NCBI RefSeq assembly: GCF_900110465.1
Contig: NZ_FODV01000002.1
Location: 248,001-312,000 of the forward strand
Direction: 5' to 3'
DNA from: Halogranum amylolyticum
GTDB lineage: Archaea > Halobacteriota > Halobacteria > Halobacteriales > Haloferacaceae
DNA: 64,000 nt
Translations under genes and position numbers: made by a program
Notes under the pieces: model-generated
Told to the model about the DNA's origin: nothing
The model's input: the letters and a program-made list of their open reading frames with translations, nothing else
Databases searched by the model: none
In this document: positions 24,430 through 33,257 of the stretch, piece by piece
Layout: each line of letters starts with the position of its first letter
Position numbering within the stretch: position 1 is the first letter of the stretch

Positions 24430-25614
24430 TCAGATGCCTTTCCCCATCAGATGGCTCCGCAGTAGATCCGAACTCTTGCCGCCCGCCTCGGTGTTGAGGA
24501 GCACGACCGTCGCGTCCGGGGCGAACTCGCCCTCGTCGGCGAGTTTCCACGCACCCGCCGCGGCGACGCCGGCGTTGGCACCCATCTCGATGCCCTCGTA
24601 ACGCGCGGCCGAGTACGCGCTCTCCAGCGCGTCGTCGTCGGCGACGGCGACGGCGGCTCCGTCGGTCTCCGCGAGCGCCTGGAGCGCGAGTTCGCCGCCG
24701 GCGGGGTCGGTGATCTCCAGTTCGCCGCAGATGGTGTCCGGGCCGGACCACGGTTCGGGCGCGTCGAGACCGCGCTCCCACGCCGTTGCGATCGGGGCAC
24801 AGCCCTCGGGTTGGGCGGCGACGAGTCGCGGCACCTCGTCGACGAGTTCCAACGACCGCAGTTCGCGGAACCCCTTCTCGACGCCGACGAGGAACTCGCC
24901 GGTTCCCGTCGGGACGACCACTGCATCGGGAACCTCCCAGTCGAGCCCCGCCGCGATCTCGTAGGCGAGCGTCTTTACGCCCTCGTGGCGGTACGGCGTC
25001 GTGAACTCCTGGAGGTCGAGCCACCCGTCGAGCACGTCCTCGGCCTTCTCCTCGACGGCGTCGGGGTACCGGCCGCCGACGACCCGCATGTCGCCGCCGT
25101 GGACGTTCGTCATCGCCTTGTTGTGGAACGTCGACCGCGACGGGACAAAGGAGTGGTGGCGCACGTTTGCCCGCCCGGCGTACGCCGCCAGCGACTGTGC
25201 CCCGTTGCCCGGCGAGGCGACGGTGACGTCTTCGGCGTTCGACTGTGCGGCTGCGGTCATCGCAACCGAGAACCCGCGGTCGAGCGTCGTCCCGGTCGGG
25301 TTCCGACCATCGTCCTTGACGACGACGCGCCCGACGTCGAGTTCGTCGGTGAACCGCGGGGCCTCGACGAGCGGCGTCGCCCCCTCGGCGGTCGAGACGG
25401 CTTCCGAGGCAGGGAACGGCAAGAGCGCGTCGAACCGCCACAACCCTTCGTGTGGGCGCGCCGAGAGGGCCTCTCGGTCGACGTCGACGGCGTCGTAGTC
25501 GTAGGTCGCATCGAGCGGCCCACCGCAGTCGGGACAGCGCCCGGGTTCGGTCGCGTCGAACGTCGCCCCGCAGTCCGTACAGTCGAGTCCGGCGAACGCC
25601 TCCGTCGTGTTCAT
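24430..25614 (-). CDS. Threonine-synthase-like PLP-fold enzyme lacking the usual lysine
   Basis: 394 residues. An N-terminal zinc-ribbon-like segment (CTDCG ... CPDCGG) precedes a fold-type II PLP domain in the haloarchaeal threonine synthase arrangement (YDYDAVDVDREALSARP, then EGATPLVEAPRF). Where typical enzymes read NPTGSFKDRG, with the Lys holding PLP, this one reads NPTGTTLDRG. The base sequence at about 25273-25302 is unambiguous. A phosphate-loop-like PTGTGEFL and ASPGNGAQSLAAYAG remain. Either the paralogue uses another residue, has a different chemistry, or is no longer catalytic. A TTAG box near 25637-25645 supports the ATG at 25614. Confidence 0.8.
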   Translation of the reverse strand: MNTTEAFAGLDCTDCGATFDATEPGRCPDCGGPLDATYDYDAVDVDREALSARPHEGLWRFDALLPFPASEAVSTAEGATPLVEAPRFTDELDVGRVVVKDDGRNPTGTTLDRGFSVAMTAAAQSNAEDVTVASPGNGAQSLAAYAGRANVRHHSFVPSRSTFHNKAMTNVHGGDMRVVGGRYPDAVEEKAEDVLDGWLDLQEFTTPYRHEGVKTLAYEIAAGLDWEVPDAVVVPTGTGEFLVGVEKGFRELRSLELVDEVPRLVAAQPEGCAPIATAWERGLDAPEPWSGPDTICGELEITDPAGGELALQALAETDGAAVAVADDDALESAYSAARYEGIEMGANAGVAAAGAWKLADEGEFAPDATVVLLNTEAGGKSSDLLRSHLMGKGI

Positions 25615-25734
25615 AATCGAGTCTTCGGCGCGAACGACTAATCGCTTCCCGTCTCCGTTCCGAGTTCACGAGCGAGACTCGAAACCCGGCCCGGAATCCG
25701 AAACGACATATCGGGTCGTTCCCAACTTCGAGCT

Positions 25735-26331
25735 ATGGCTACAGCCAGCGTCAGCGGTCCGATGAGGGAGCATCCGGCAGCCGCGACGGCGGTGCTCTCG
25801 GTCGTCGGCTACGGGCTCGTGATCGGAACGTTCGCCGGTCTCGTCCCCCAGTCGGTGTTCCCGGACCTCTCGCTCCAGCAGGTGAACCTCCTCTCGCACG
25901 CCATCGCCGGCGTCAACACCGTCGCGACGGTCGTGCTGGTGCTCGGGTGGCGGTGGATCCGGAACGACGAGGTGGAGAAACACGCCGCCGCGATGGCGTC
26001 GGCGTTCGGCCTCATCCTCGTGTTTCTCGTGCTCTACCTCACGAAGATCGGCGGCGGCGGGACGAAGGAGATGGTCGGCGCACCACAGCTGGTGTACTAC
26101 GCCTATCTGGCGATGCTCGCGATCCACATCATCCTCTCCATCGTCGCCGTCCCGGTGGTGCTCTACGCGCTCATCCTCGGCATCACCCACACGCCGGCGG
26201 AACTCCGGACGGAGACGCCACACAAAAGAGTCGGCCGTATCGCGGCGGGGTCGTGGATCCTGTCGCTCTCGCTCGGCGTCGTCACCTACGTCATGCTGAA
26301 CTGGGTATACAGCTACGAGTTCGTCGCCTGA
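25735..26331 (+). CDS. DUF420 membrane protein (haem-copper oxidase assembly-associated)
   Basis: 198 residues with five hydrophobic helices and conserved histidines in LLSHAIAGVNT, EVEKHAAAMAS and AIHIILSIVAVP. The family (CtaM-like) is linked to maturation of haem-copper oxidases in bacteria, and it usually sits near oxidase genes. Here it stands alone, about 4 kb from the oxidase subunit I gene. An ATATCG box 26 bases before the ATG at 25735 fixes the start. Direct evidence for its role in archaea is lacking. Confidence 0.82.
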   Translation: MATASVSGPMREHPAAATAVLSVVGYGLVIGTFAGLVPQSVFPDLSLQQVNLLSHAIAGVNTVATVVLVLGWRWIRNDEVEKHAAAMASAFGLILVFLVLYLTKIGGGGTKEMVGAPQLVYYAYLAMLAIHIILSIVAVPVVLYALILGITHTPAELRTETPHKRVGRIAAGSWILSLSLGVVTYVMLNWVYSYEFVA

Positions 26332-26462
26332 GACGGACGGGGACGCCGGAGACTCCGTCGCGCTCGAGTGACTCCCGTCTCCCGACAGCGGTTTTCAAGT
26401 GTTCTCGCGAGCACAGAACCATCCTTCGGCGGGCTGTCGTGCGACCAGCACCGCCGCCAGCG

Positions 26463-27374
26463 TCACTCCCCCCGCACGTCGACGTTCGCGTCGGTAGTCT
26501 CGACGTCGATACGACCCTCCAGGTCACGCTTCGAGGCGGGGCTGATGGTGAGCCCGGCCGCCTCGAAGCGGGCCTTCGCCGACTGTATGTAGGCCGACCG
26601 AACCCCGAGCAGGTCGCGCCGGATCGGGTTGTCGATCCAGTAGTGGACGCGGGCGACGACGGCGTCGCTCCCCAACTCCTCGACGTAGGCGTTCGGGTCC
26701 GGGGCGTCGAGGACGTGTTCCGTCTCGGCGGCGGCCTGCGTGAGATGAGACAACGCCTCGTCGACGTCGTCCTCGTAGGCGAACTGCACCCGTTCGACGA
26801 CCTGGTAGCGACCGTGTCGGTAGGGGCGAGTGATGCTCTGTCCCGTCAACACCGTGTTCGGCACCGTCACCAGCGCGCCGCTCGGCGTCTGGACGCGCGT
26901 GACACGGAGCGTGATGGACCGAACCGTTCCCTCGCCGTCGGCCCACTGGACGTAGTCGCCGACGTTGAACTCCGGGTCGGCGACGAGCACCAACCCGCTG
27001 ATGAGCGACCCGATGACCGTCTGGGCCGCGACGCCGACCGCGAGGGTGGCGGCGGCGACGACGAGCGCGGAGTTCGTCAGAAAACTGCTGTAGCCGGCGA
27101 CGCCGGCACCGACGTAGACGGCCACGACGAGGACGACCAGTTGAAAGTATCGCGAGACGGCCTCCTGGAGCGTGGGGTTGTTTCGGTTCCGGTTGCGGAC
27201 GGCTCGAGCGAGTATCGGCTCGAGGACGTACAACCCGAGCAGCAGCACGACGAGGAGGCCCGCGGCGAACCACGCCGCGCGGACGACGTCCGGCCAGTAG
27301 TCTGCGAGGGCTTCCGGACCGGGAGTGACGACGGCAGCCCCCGCTCGAGAGAGGCTCCCGAGGTGGTGACGCAT
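26463..27374 (-). CDS. MscS-family mechanosensitive channel
   Basis: 303 residues, three membrane helices (about 32-55, 72-92, 97-125). The pore helix and beta domain are clear: AAQTVIGSLISGLVLVADPEF and GDYVQWADGEGTVRSITLRVT, then VPNTVLTGQSI. The C-terminal alpha/beta cage domain is present. Channels of this family release solutes during hypo-osmotic shock, an obvious need in hypersaline habitats. An A/T-rich box near 27396-27403 supports the ATG at 27374. Confidence 0.9.
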   Translation of the reverse strand: MRHHLGSLSRAGAAVVTPGPEALADYWPDVVRAAWFAAGLLVVLLLGLYVLEPILARAVRNRNRNNPTLQEAVSRYFQLVVLVVAVYVGAGVAGYSSFLTNSALVVAAATLAVGVAAQTVIGSLISGLVLVADPEFNVGDYVQWADGEGTVRSITLRVTRVQTPSGALVTVPNTVLTGQSITRPYRHGRYQVVERVQFAYEDDVDEALSHLTQAAAETEHVLDAPDPNAYVEELGSDAVVARVHYWIDNPIRRDLLGVRSAYIQSAKARFEAAGLTISPASKRDLEGRIDVETTDANVDVRGE

Positions 27375-27449
27375 GTACCCTACGCACGTCCAGCAGTCAC
27401 AAAAGTTCGGTTGCCGAGATCGAGACGGCGGGCGACACCGCCGAGTTGG

Positions 27450-28208
27450 CTACCCGATGTACCGCAGATCGTCGCCGGTCGGCATCCCCTGCTGTTGGTT
27501 CTGCATCTCCTGGATCTTCCCGACGACCTCCTCCATCTCCTCGGCGCGCTCCTCCAGTCCGGCGTAGTCGACCTCGAAGCCGACAACCGCCTCGAGAACC
27601 TCCAGCACGGCGCGGGCGCTCTTGGGGTCGACGAGGTAGCCGCTGGTCTCGCCCATCAGACAGGCCGCCTCGAAGCCGCGGCGACCGCCGAGTCCGAGCA
27701 CGAGACCGCTGACGCCGACGATGCCGCCTGCAGGTTCGTCCTCTCGGAACTCGACGCCGGCCTCCTCGAGGTCGTCGGCGAGCGACGCCTCGGTCACCGC
27801 GCCGAGGACGGTGTACTCCTCGATGAGTTCGCCGGTGGGGACGCCGCCGAGGGCGAACGCGCGGGTCGCACCGAACTCTTCGGCGACGTCGAGGAAGACG
27901 TCGGTGAGGTGGTAGTGCCCCTCGTTCGACTGCGCCTGGTGGTCGCCCGTGAGGACGAGCAGATCCGTCCCGTCTACGTCCACGGCGTGGAACTCCGCAC
28001 AGGTGAGCTCGGCGACGCCGTCCTCGTCGATGTTGACCTGCGGCGGGAACTCGTCGGCGTAGACGCGCCGGACGAGTTCGGCGTCGAACTCCTCGAGCAG
28101 ATACTCCGCGGCGAGTTTTCCCACGTGGCCGACGCCCGGCAGTCCCTCGATGAAGACCGGGTCGTCGAGTTCCGGATCGGCGAGTTCGTCGATCTCGATG
28201 TCTTCCAT
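27450..28208 (-). CDS. PAC2-family proteasome-assembly-chaperone-like protein
   Basis: 252 residues from the ATG at 28208; a longer frame to 28568 overlaps nop10 and is rejected. PAC2-fold motifs are VFIEGLPGVGHVGKLAAEYL, LTGDHQAQSNEGHY and LALGGVPTGEL. It ends in a predicted coiled-coil tail (LEERAEEMEEVVGKIQEMQ). Eukaryotic PAC2 helps build proteasome rings; the archaeal members have not been shown to do so. It lies downstream of the L44e-Nop10 block but has its own TATA box at 28232-28240, so it may be expressed separately. Confidence 0.87.
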   Translation of the reverse strand: MEDIEIDELADPELDDPVFIEGLPGVGHVGKLAAEYLLEEFDAELVRRVYADEFPPQVNIDEDGVAELTCAEFHAVDVDGTDLLVLTGDHQAQSNEGHYHLTDVFLDVAEEFGATRAFALGGVPTGELIEEYTVLGAVTEASLADDLEEAGVEFREDEPAGGIVGVSGLVLGLGGRRGFEAACLMGETSGYLVDPKSARAVLEVLEAVVGFEVDYAGLEERAEEMEEVVGKIQEMQNQQQGMPTGDDLRYIG

Positions 28209-28231
28209 GTTCGTACCCTCGGGACCTGCTG

Positions 28232-28240
28232 TCTTAATAA
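28232..28240 (-). promoter_or_regulatory. TATA box of the PAC2 gene
   Basis: CTTATTAAG as read on the minus strand, centred about 27 bases before the ATG at 28208, in the 100-base gap after nop10. Confidence 0.55.
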
Positions 28241-28308
28241 GTTTGAAGACTGTGCCGTCGCTCACTGGGCGACGGACGAGAGAACGCGTCGAACCGACGG
28301 CGAACGTC

Positions 28309-28494
28309 TCACTCGGAGTCGCGTCGACGCTTCGCCGCACGTCGGTACTCGCCGTAAGGGTCCTCCGGGTTGAACGGGGCGGGTGCGCTGTTGACGGCGT
28401 CGGCACCGCACTCCGGACACGTCTCCGAGAGCGTGTACACGGGTCGCGGGTGGCTGCCGCGCCACGCCGAACAGACCCGGATGTCCGAGTGCAT
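28309..28494 (-). CDS. nop10: RNA-protein complex protein Nop10
   Basis: 61 residues. Nop10 is a core protein of H/ACA ribonucleoprotein particles that guide pseudouridylation of rRNA. The zinc-binding N-terminal part (VCSAWRGSHPRP, TCPECGADAV) and the helical tail YGEYRRAAKRRR that binds Cbf5 are both visible. Its ATG abuts the stop of the aIF2-alpha gene with no spacing. This gene order is widely conserved in archaea. Confidence 0.92.
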   Translation of the reverse strand: MHSDIRVCSAWRGSHPRPVYTLSETCPECGADAVNSAPAPFNPEDPYGEYRRAAKRRRDSE

Positions 28495-29295
28495 CTATTC
28501 GTCGTCTTCCGTCCGCTCGCGGTGGTACTCGGCGGAACCACCGATGGCCTCGATGGCCTCGCGGGCACGTCGAGCGCTCGCTTCCAGCTCCGACTCGGCC
28601 GTCTTGTAGTCGGGTGCCTTCACCTTGATGCGGTACTCGGGAGAGCCGACATAGGCGACGGTGAGCTCCACTTCTTCGGGGATCTCGCCGTTGCCCTCGG
28701 CGGCCTGCAGCGCCTCCTTGATGTCGTCGACGCCGTCGGCCGTCGGACATCGAAGGTCGATGTAGCCGGTGACGTTGACGTAGGGGACCGAGACGTTCTC
28801 GCGGGCCGTCTGGACGACGGCCTGCTTCTCCTCGTCCTCGAGATCGACGTCCTCGAGCGCCTCCATCCCGTGGATGGCCGACTGCTCGAAACTGTCGTAC
28901 AGCGAGTCGTACTCGGCGAGTAGCGCGTTGGCGACGGCGCCGTACTGCTCGTCGGAGACGTCCTCGCCGAACGCGATCGTCATCCACTTGTCGGCCTTCT
29001 GCTCGTTCTTCCAGTCTTGGATCTTGTCCTTGCGCTGGTGCTCGTTGACGTCCTTGATCGAGAGGTCGATCTGCTGGGAGCTCTCGTCGATGTCGAGCAC
29101 CTTGGCGACGACCGTCTGTCCCTCGCGGACGTGGTCGCGGACGTTCTTGATCCAGCCGCTGGCGACTTCGCTGATGTGGACGAGGCCGCGTTTGTTCTCG
29201 TACTCTTCGAGGTCGATGAAGACGCCGAAGTCGGTGATCTCGTCGACCTTGCCGACGACGAGGTCACCTTTGTCGGGCCAACCACTGTACTTCAT
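28495..29295 (-). CDS. Translation initiation factor 2, alpha subunit
   Basis: 266 residues, normal for aIF2-alpha. An S1/OB domain occupies the first 85 residues ([29 protein letters not shown]), followed by a helical domain and an alpha/beta C-terminal domain ([19 protein letters not shown]). Together with beta and gamma it delivers initiator Met-tRNA to the small ribosomal subunit. It is the third gene in the L44e-S27e-aIF2alpha-Nop10 unit. The matching initiator tRNA lies about 10 kb away at 39611. Confidence 0.94.
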   Translation of the reverse strand: MKYSGWPDKGDLVVGKVDEITDFGVFIDLEEYENKRGLVHISEVASGWIKNVRDHVREGQTVVAKVLDIDESSQQIDLSIKDVNEHQRKDKIQDWKNEQKADKWMTIAFGEDVSDEQYGAVANALLAEYDSLYDSFEQSAIHGMEALEDVDLEDEEKQAVVQTARENVSVPYVNVTGYIDLRCPTADGVDDIKEALQAAEGNGEIPEEVELTVAYVGSPEYRIKVKAPDYKTAESELEASARRAREAIEAIGGSAEYHRERTEDDE

Positions 29296-29313
29296 GTTGG
29301 GTTCTCCAGGGAG

Positions 29314-29487
29314 TTACCGTGCCTCGACGGTCTCGGTAACCTCACCCTCGAAGGCGGCGTTGCCGCCGGTTGGTCGGGCGAGGACGGTGCCACAGACGGC
29401 GCAGTTGACGACCGTCGCAGCTTTGCCGAAGACGACCTGTTCGTTCTCACAGTCCGGACACGTGACCTTGTAGAAGCTTCCTGCCAT
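29314..29487 (-). CDS. rps27e: Ribosomal protein S27e
   Basis: 57 residues; too short for most open-frame lists. A four-cysteine zinc finger is formed by TCPDCENEQ and NCAVCGTVL, with the family core FGKAATVV between them. It is a small-subunit protein. Its ATG at 29487 lies three bases after the L44e stop and it ends 18 bases before the aIF2-alpha start, consistent with one operon. Confidence 0.93.
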   Translation of the reverse strand: MAGSFYKVTCPDCENEQVVFGKAATVVNCAVCGTVLARPTGGNAAFEGEVTETVEAR

Positions 29488-29490
29488 CGT

Positions 29491-29772
29491 TTACTCCTGG
29501 AACTCCAGTCGGCCTGCGCGCCAGCCTTCGCGCATGTGAGCCTTGCCACAGTCGCTGCAGCGGTACTTCAGGTGGGTCTTCTTCGTCGGCTTGTCGCCGC
29601 CGGGCACCTTCGAGAACTTCCCGGCGTTCCCGATGACCTTCTTCCCGCGCTTCTGCTGACGCGCGTTCCACTTCATCCCCGTCGGACGGCCCGTACGGAC
29701 CTTCTCGACTTCGTGTTCGTGGTGTGCCTTACAGTGCGGACAGTACGTGTTGAATCGGCGAGGCATCTGCAT
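29491..29772 (-). CDS. rpl44e: Ribosomal protein L44e
   Basis: 93 residues. It has the usual start [20 protein letters not shown] and a second cysteine pair in [14 protein letters not shown], forming a zinc finger, with the conserved [13 protein letters not shown] between. It is a large-subunit protein near the E site and the first gene of its operon. An ATG two codons in (29766) is an alternative start. A T/A-rich box near 29794-29800 would serve as promoter. Confidence 0.94.
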   Translation of the reverse strand: MQMPRRFNTYCPHCKAHHEHEVEKVRTGRPTGMKWNARQQKRGKKVIGNAGKFSKVPGGDKPTKKTHLKYRCSDCGKAHMREGWRAGRLEFQE

Positions 29773-29941
29773 AGATATCTACCTTACGCGAAGTTTGACG
29801 TCGGACGTTAAAACGAGTTTGGTTTCCGAGAGCCGTGCGCCGGCGAATCGTCGGCGAACCGTCGGTGTCGCGAGGGGGTCACGGGGGGTGCTGACACTCC
29901 GTTCCGAAGCCGTTAAGCGGCGACTGTGCCAACCGTCGGTC

Positions 29942-30208
29942 ATGAAGCACCTCATCGTGCACGGGGACCCCGGTATCCGCAAGGACGCCATCATCAACTA
30001 CGACGACACCGAGCAGATCTGCTTCTCCATCCAGCGGCAGGGCGACTACCACGGACCCGAAGAGGTCCAGCTGTGGTGCGTCATCGGCACCGAAGACGAG
30101 CGCGAGGCGTTCGATAAACGCGAGTACGTCCCCCACTGGCTCGACGTCGACACCATCGACGCCGACGCGCTCGACGTCGTCAAGGGGAAAGGCGACATGG
30201 CGGTCTGA
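29942..30208 (+). CDS. HAH_0734 family small protein
   Basis: 88 residues, acidic, starting MKHLIVHGDPGIRKDAIINY. The family is widespread in haloarchaea and has no known function. A GTTAAG box centred about 27 bases before the ATG at 29942 selects this start; the frame stays open back to 29747 but that part has no coding character. Divergent from the L44e operon. Family name is from memory. Confidence 0.8.
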   Translation: MKHLIVHGDPGIRKDAIINYDDTEQICFSIQRQGDYHGPEEVQLWCVIGTEDEREAFDKREYVPHWLDVDTIDADALDVVKGKGDMAV

Positions 30209-30355
30209 ACCGGTTCTCCACGGTCCACGTTTTCTCGGACGTCAGTCTCCGGGCAGCACGTCTCTCGAGCAGTGACGACTCCCGGCGAACGCCACCGCAG
30301 TTGGCGCTCGCCAAGCCGTAGCATACGACGGTACAGTCGATGGGTACGCGTACGA

Positions 30356-32101
30356 ATGGAACTCACGAGCAACCTGCTTCTGACCGCGCTCATGGGGACG
30401 CTCCTGCTCGGTGTCGTCCTCTGGCTCGCACGTGTCGAGAACTGGCGACCCGCCCGTTCCGTCGTCGGTGGTAGCACAGTCGTCGACCGAGAGGAGGCAC
30501 GAACCCCGGCCGAGAAACCCCACGGGATCGTCCGCTGGCTGACCACGGTCGACCACAAGGACATCGGCATCCTCTACGGCGTCTACTCCGTCGCCGTCTT
30601 CGGATGGGCGGGCGCTGCCGTCCTGCTGATGCGCGTCGAACTGTTCGACCCTGGAATGACGCTCGTCTCGAACACGTTCTACAACTCGCTGCTGACGAGC
30701 CACGGCATCGCCATGCTCATCCTCTTCGGGACGCCGATCCTCGCAGCGTTCTCGAACTACTTCATCCCGCTTCTCATCGGCGCGGACGACATGGCGTTCC
30801 CGCGGATCAACGCCATCGCCTTCTGGCTGCTCCCCCCGTCGGCAGTGCTGGTCGTCGCTGGCTTCCTCCCGATTCCCGATCTCATCCCGGCACAGACCGC
30901 CTGGACGATGTACACGCCGCTGTCGGCCGGCGTCGGACAGGGCAACCAGGCCAACGCCGGCGTCGACCTACTACTGCTCGGCCTCCATCTCTCGGGGATC
31001 TCCGTCACGATGGGCGCGATCAACTTCATCGCGACCATCTTCACCGAGCGTGCCGAGGAGGTCAGCTGGGCCAACCTCGACATCTTCTCGTGGACGGTGT
31101 TGACCCAGTCGGGACTCGTCCTCTTCGCGTTCCCGATGCTCGGGAGCGCCATCGTGATGCTGCTGCTCGATCGCAACCTCGGGACCGTCTTCTTCGCGGG
31201 CGACGGCGGCGGCCCGATCCTCTGGCAACACATCTTCTGGTTCTGGGGCCATCCCGAGGTGTACATCCTCGTCCTGCCGGCGATGGGACTCGTGAGTCTC
31301 ATCCTCCCGCGGTTCTCCGGGCGGCGGCTGTTCGGGTTCAAGTTCGTCGTCTACTCGACGCTCGCCATCGGCGTGCTCTCGTTCGGCGTCTGGGCCCACC
31401 ACATGTTCGCGACTGGCATCGACCCGCGACTCCGTGCGTCGTTCATGGCGGTGTCGCTGGCGATCGCCATCCCGACCGCCGTCAAGACGTTCAACTGGAT
31501 CACGACGATGTGGAACGGTCGCATCCGACTCACCACGCCAATGCTGTTCTGTCTCGGCTTCCTGTCGAACCTCATCATCGGCGGCGTCACCGGCGTCTTC
31601 CTCGCGTCGATCCCGATCGACCTCGTGCTCCACGACACCTACTACGTCGTCGGCCACTTCCACTACTTCCTCATGGGTGGGACGGTGTTCGCAGTGTTCG
31701 CTGGCATCTACTACTGGTTCCCCTTGGTTACGGGACGGATGTACCAGCGGAAACTCGGTAAGTGGCACTTCTGGCTCTCGCAGATCGGCGTCAACCTTAC
31801 GTTCTTCGCGATGCTGCTGCTGGGCTACGGCGGGATGCCGCGTCGCTACGCGACCTACCTGCCGCAGTTCCTCACGCTCCACCAGGTCGCGACGGTCGGT
31901 GCGGTCGTCATCACCGTCGCTCAACTCGTCTGGCTGTTCAACGTGGTCCAGTCGTGGCTCGAAGGGCCGGTCGTCGAGAACGGTGACCCGTGGAGCCTGA
32001 AAGAAGACGGCCTCTACACCGCCGAGTGGGACTGGTTCGACCGCAAACTGCAGACGACCGTCACCGACGGCGGTGAGGCGACCGACACGGCCGACGGCTA
32101 G
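30356..32101 (+). CDS. coxA: Haem-copper oxidase subunit I (cytochrome c oxidase type A)
   Basis: 581 residues from the ATG at 30356. Twelve or more membrane helices are visible. Haem and CuB ligands are in SHGIAMLILF, WGHPEVYILVLPAMG, WAHHMF and VVGHFHYFLMGG. The HPEVY motif holds the cross-linked Tyr and the Glu typical of A1-type oxidases. It reduces oxygen to water and pumps protons. A subunit II gene is not adjacent; the next gene is a convergent regulator. Electrons could come from a halocyanin such as the one at 2872-3606, which is inference. A longer frame from 30272 is disfavoured because those residues are basic and non-conserved. Confidence 0.9.
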   Translation: MELTSNLLLTALMGTLLLGVVLWLARVENWRPARSVVGGSTVVDREEARTPAEKPHGIVRWLTTVDHKDIGILYGVYSVAVFGWAGAAVLLMRVELFDPGMTLVSNTFYNSLLTSHGIAMLILFGTPILAAFSNYFIPLLIGADDMAFPRINAIAFWLLPPSAVLVVAGFLPIPDLIPAQTAWTMYTPLSAGVGQGNQANAGVDLLLLGLHLSGISVTMGAINFIATIFTERAEEVSWANLDIFSWTVLTQSGLVLFAFPMLGSAIVMLLLDRNLGTVFFAGDGGGPILWQHIFWFWGHPEVYILVLPAMGLVSLILPRFSGRRLFGFKFVVYSTLAIGVLSFGVWAHHMFATGIDPRLRASFMAVSLAIAIPTAVKTFNWITTMWNGRIRLTTPMLFCLGFLSNLIIGGVTGVFLASIPIDLVLHDTYYVVGHFHYFLMGGTVFAVFAGIYYWFPLVTGRMYQRKLGKWHFWLSQIGVNLTFFAMLLLGYGGMPRRYATYLPQFLTLHQVATVGAVVITVAQLVWLFNVVQSWLEGPVVENGDPWSLKEDGLYTAEWDWFDRKLQTTVTDGGEATDTADG

Positions 32102-32116
32102 TCCACGCGACCGGTC

Positions 32117-32833
32117 TCACGGGGTGTTGTCGGCGTACTCCTTCGCCAACCGCGCCTCAGCCTTCCGGAGCCGGTACGACAGCGTCGACCGGGGCAGACC
32201 GAGCGTCGCTGCGAGTTCGTCGAGGGTGACGTCGCGCGGCGTCTCGTAGTACCCGTGTTCGATCGCCGACTCCAACGCCGCCTGCTGGTTGGCGGGGAGC
32301 GTCGCCGACAAGAGAATCTCTCCCGCCCACGTCGCGTCCATCAGATGGTCGAACCGGAACGTCACCCCGGCACGGAGTTTCTCGTGAAGCGTCTCGAAGA
32401 GCAGGCCCACCCGTCGTTCGTTGCTGGTGAGCACTCGCCAGTGTTGACACCGGCCGTGCCGCCGGACGCGACACAGCGTTCCGAGGGGGAGATACCGGTT
32501 CGCCAGCGAGGGTACCGTGTGGCACCGCTCGGTTCCCTCGACCAGCGAGTACACCGTACACTGGTTCCGGCGGTCGTCGAGGAGGTCGTGCGACCACGTC
32601 GCCTCGCATGGCGTCTCGCTGATCGACTCGAATCCACGGGCAGGGTCGAGGAGTAACGGCTTGATGTCCCCGAGCGCGTCTACGGGACCGCTCACCTGCT
32701 CGAGTCCCCACAGCCGGTCGTCCGAGAGGGCACAGACCAGCGCCTGCGAGGATGCGTCTTCGTGGGTGGCGAAGCAGTCTGTGAGAGGGTCTTCCCCGGC
32801 GTCGAACTGGAGCGTGAACGCGAACTCTCGCAT
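32117..32833 (-). CDS. Bat-type HTH_10 regulator with spaced cysteines
   Basis: 238 residues from the ATG at 32833, where the family's MREF-aromatic start begins; a longer frame to 32872 is possible. The C-terminal HTH_10 is clear (GYYETPRDVTLDELAATLG, LPRSTLSYRLRKAEA). The middle region has four cysteines spaced C-x11-C-x16-C-x7-C. Related haloarchaeal regulators of anaerobic respiration (NarO, DmsR) carry comparable cysteine patterns thought to sense oxygen or redox state. Its place between an oxidase subunit and cydAB fits control of respiratory genes. That is inference. Confidence 0.8.
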   Translation of the reverse strand: MREFAFTLQFDAGEDPLTDCFATHEDASSQALVCALSDDRLWGLEQVSGPVDALGDIKPLLLDPARGFESISETPCEATWSHDLLDDRRNQCTVYSLVEGTERCHTVPSLANRYLPLGTLCRVRRHGRCQHWRVLTSNERRVGLLFETLHEKLRAGVTFRFDHLMDATWAGEILLSATLPANQQAALESAIEHGYYETPRDVTLDELAATLGLPRSTLSYRLRKAEARLAKEYADNTP

Positions 32834-32943
32834 CGTTCGATAGTAGGAGCGACCGACGAAGAACGCTCTCATTCCGCCGGTGTCCGTTCGCTGGTCTCGG
32901 GTGTCAGTGCAGCAGTAGACGGTCTACCCGCACCGTCCGACGT

Positions 32944-33255
32944 TCACGCGCCGAGACGGTCGTCGACGAGTCGGTCGACGTTGTAGAAGAGGACGCCGAC
33001 CGAGAGGAGCGTCGTCGCCAGGAAGACGACGAGTTGCGGGGGACCCGAGGCCACAGTTCCCAGCGCCGCCCCCGCGAACCCCACGAGGGTCAACTCGACC
33101 CACGTGACGAGGATGCGCGAGAGCGGGAGACTGCCGACGGTCGAGTTCGGCTCCTCGCCGGTGTTCGTCTCGGCGTCGGTGGCAGTGTCGTCGTCGGCCT
33201 CGACTCCGGCTTCGACTTCGGTCCTCCCGTCGGTCTTCTGTTGTCTCTCGTGCAT
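32944..33255 (-). CDS. Two-helix membrane protein, third gene of the cyd operon
   Basis: 103 residues. An acidic, Thr/Asp/Glu-rich first 45 residues (DDDTATDAETNTGEEP) precede two membrane helices (LSRILVTWVELTLVGFAGAAL and VVFLATTLLSVGVLFYNV). The ATG lies two bases after the cydB stop, so it belongs to the operon. I do not recognise the family. It could be an extra oxidase subunit or assembly factor, in the way CydX/CydH small subunits support bacterial bd oxidases, but it is larger and has no visible similarity to them. Confidence 0.7.
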   Translation of the reverse strand: MHERQQKTDGRTEVEAGVEADDDTATDAETNTGEEPNSTVGSLPLSRILVTWVELTLVGFAGAALGTVASGPPQLVVFLATTLLSVGVLFYNVDRLVDDRLGA

Positions 33256-33257
33256 CG

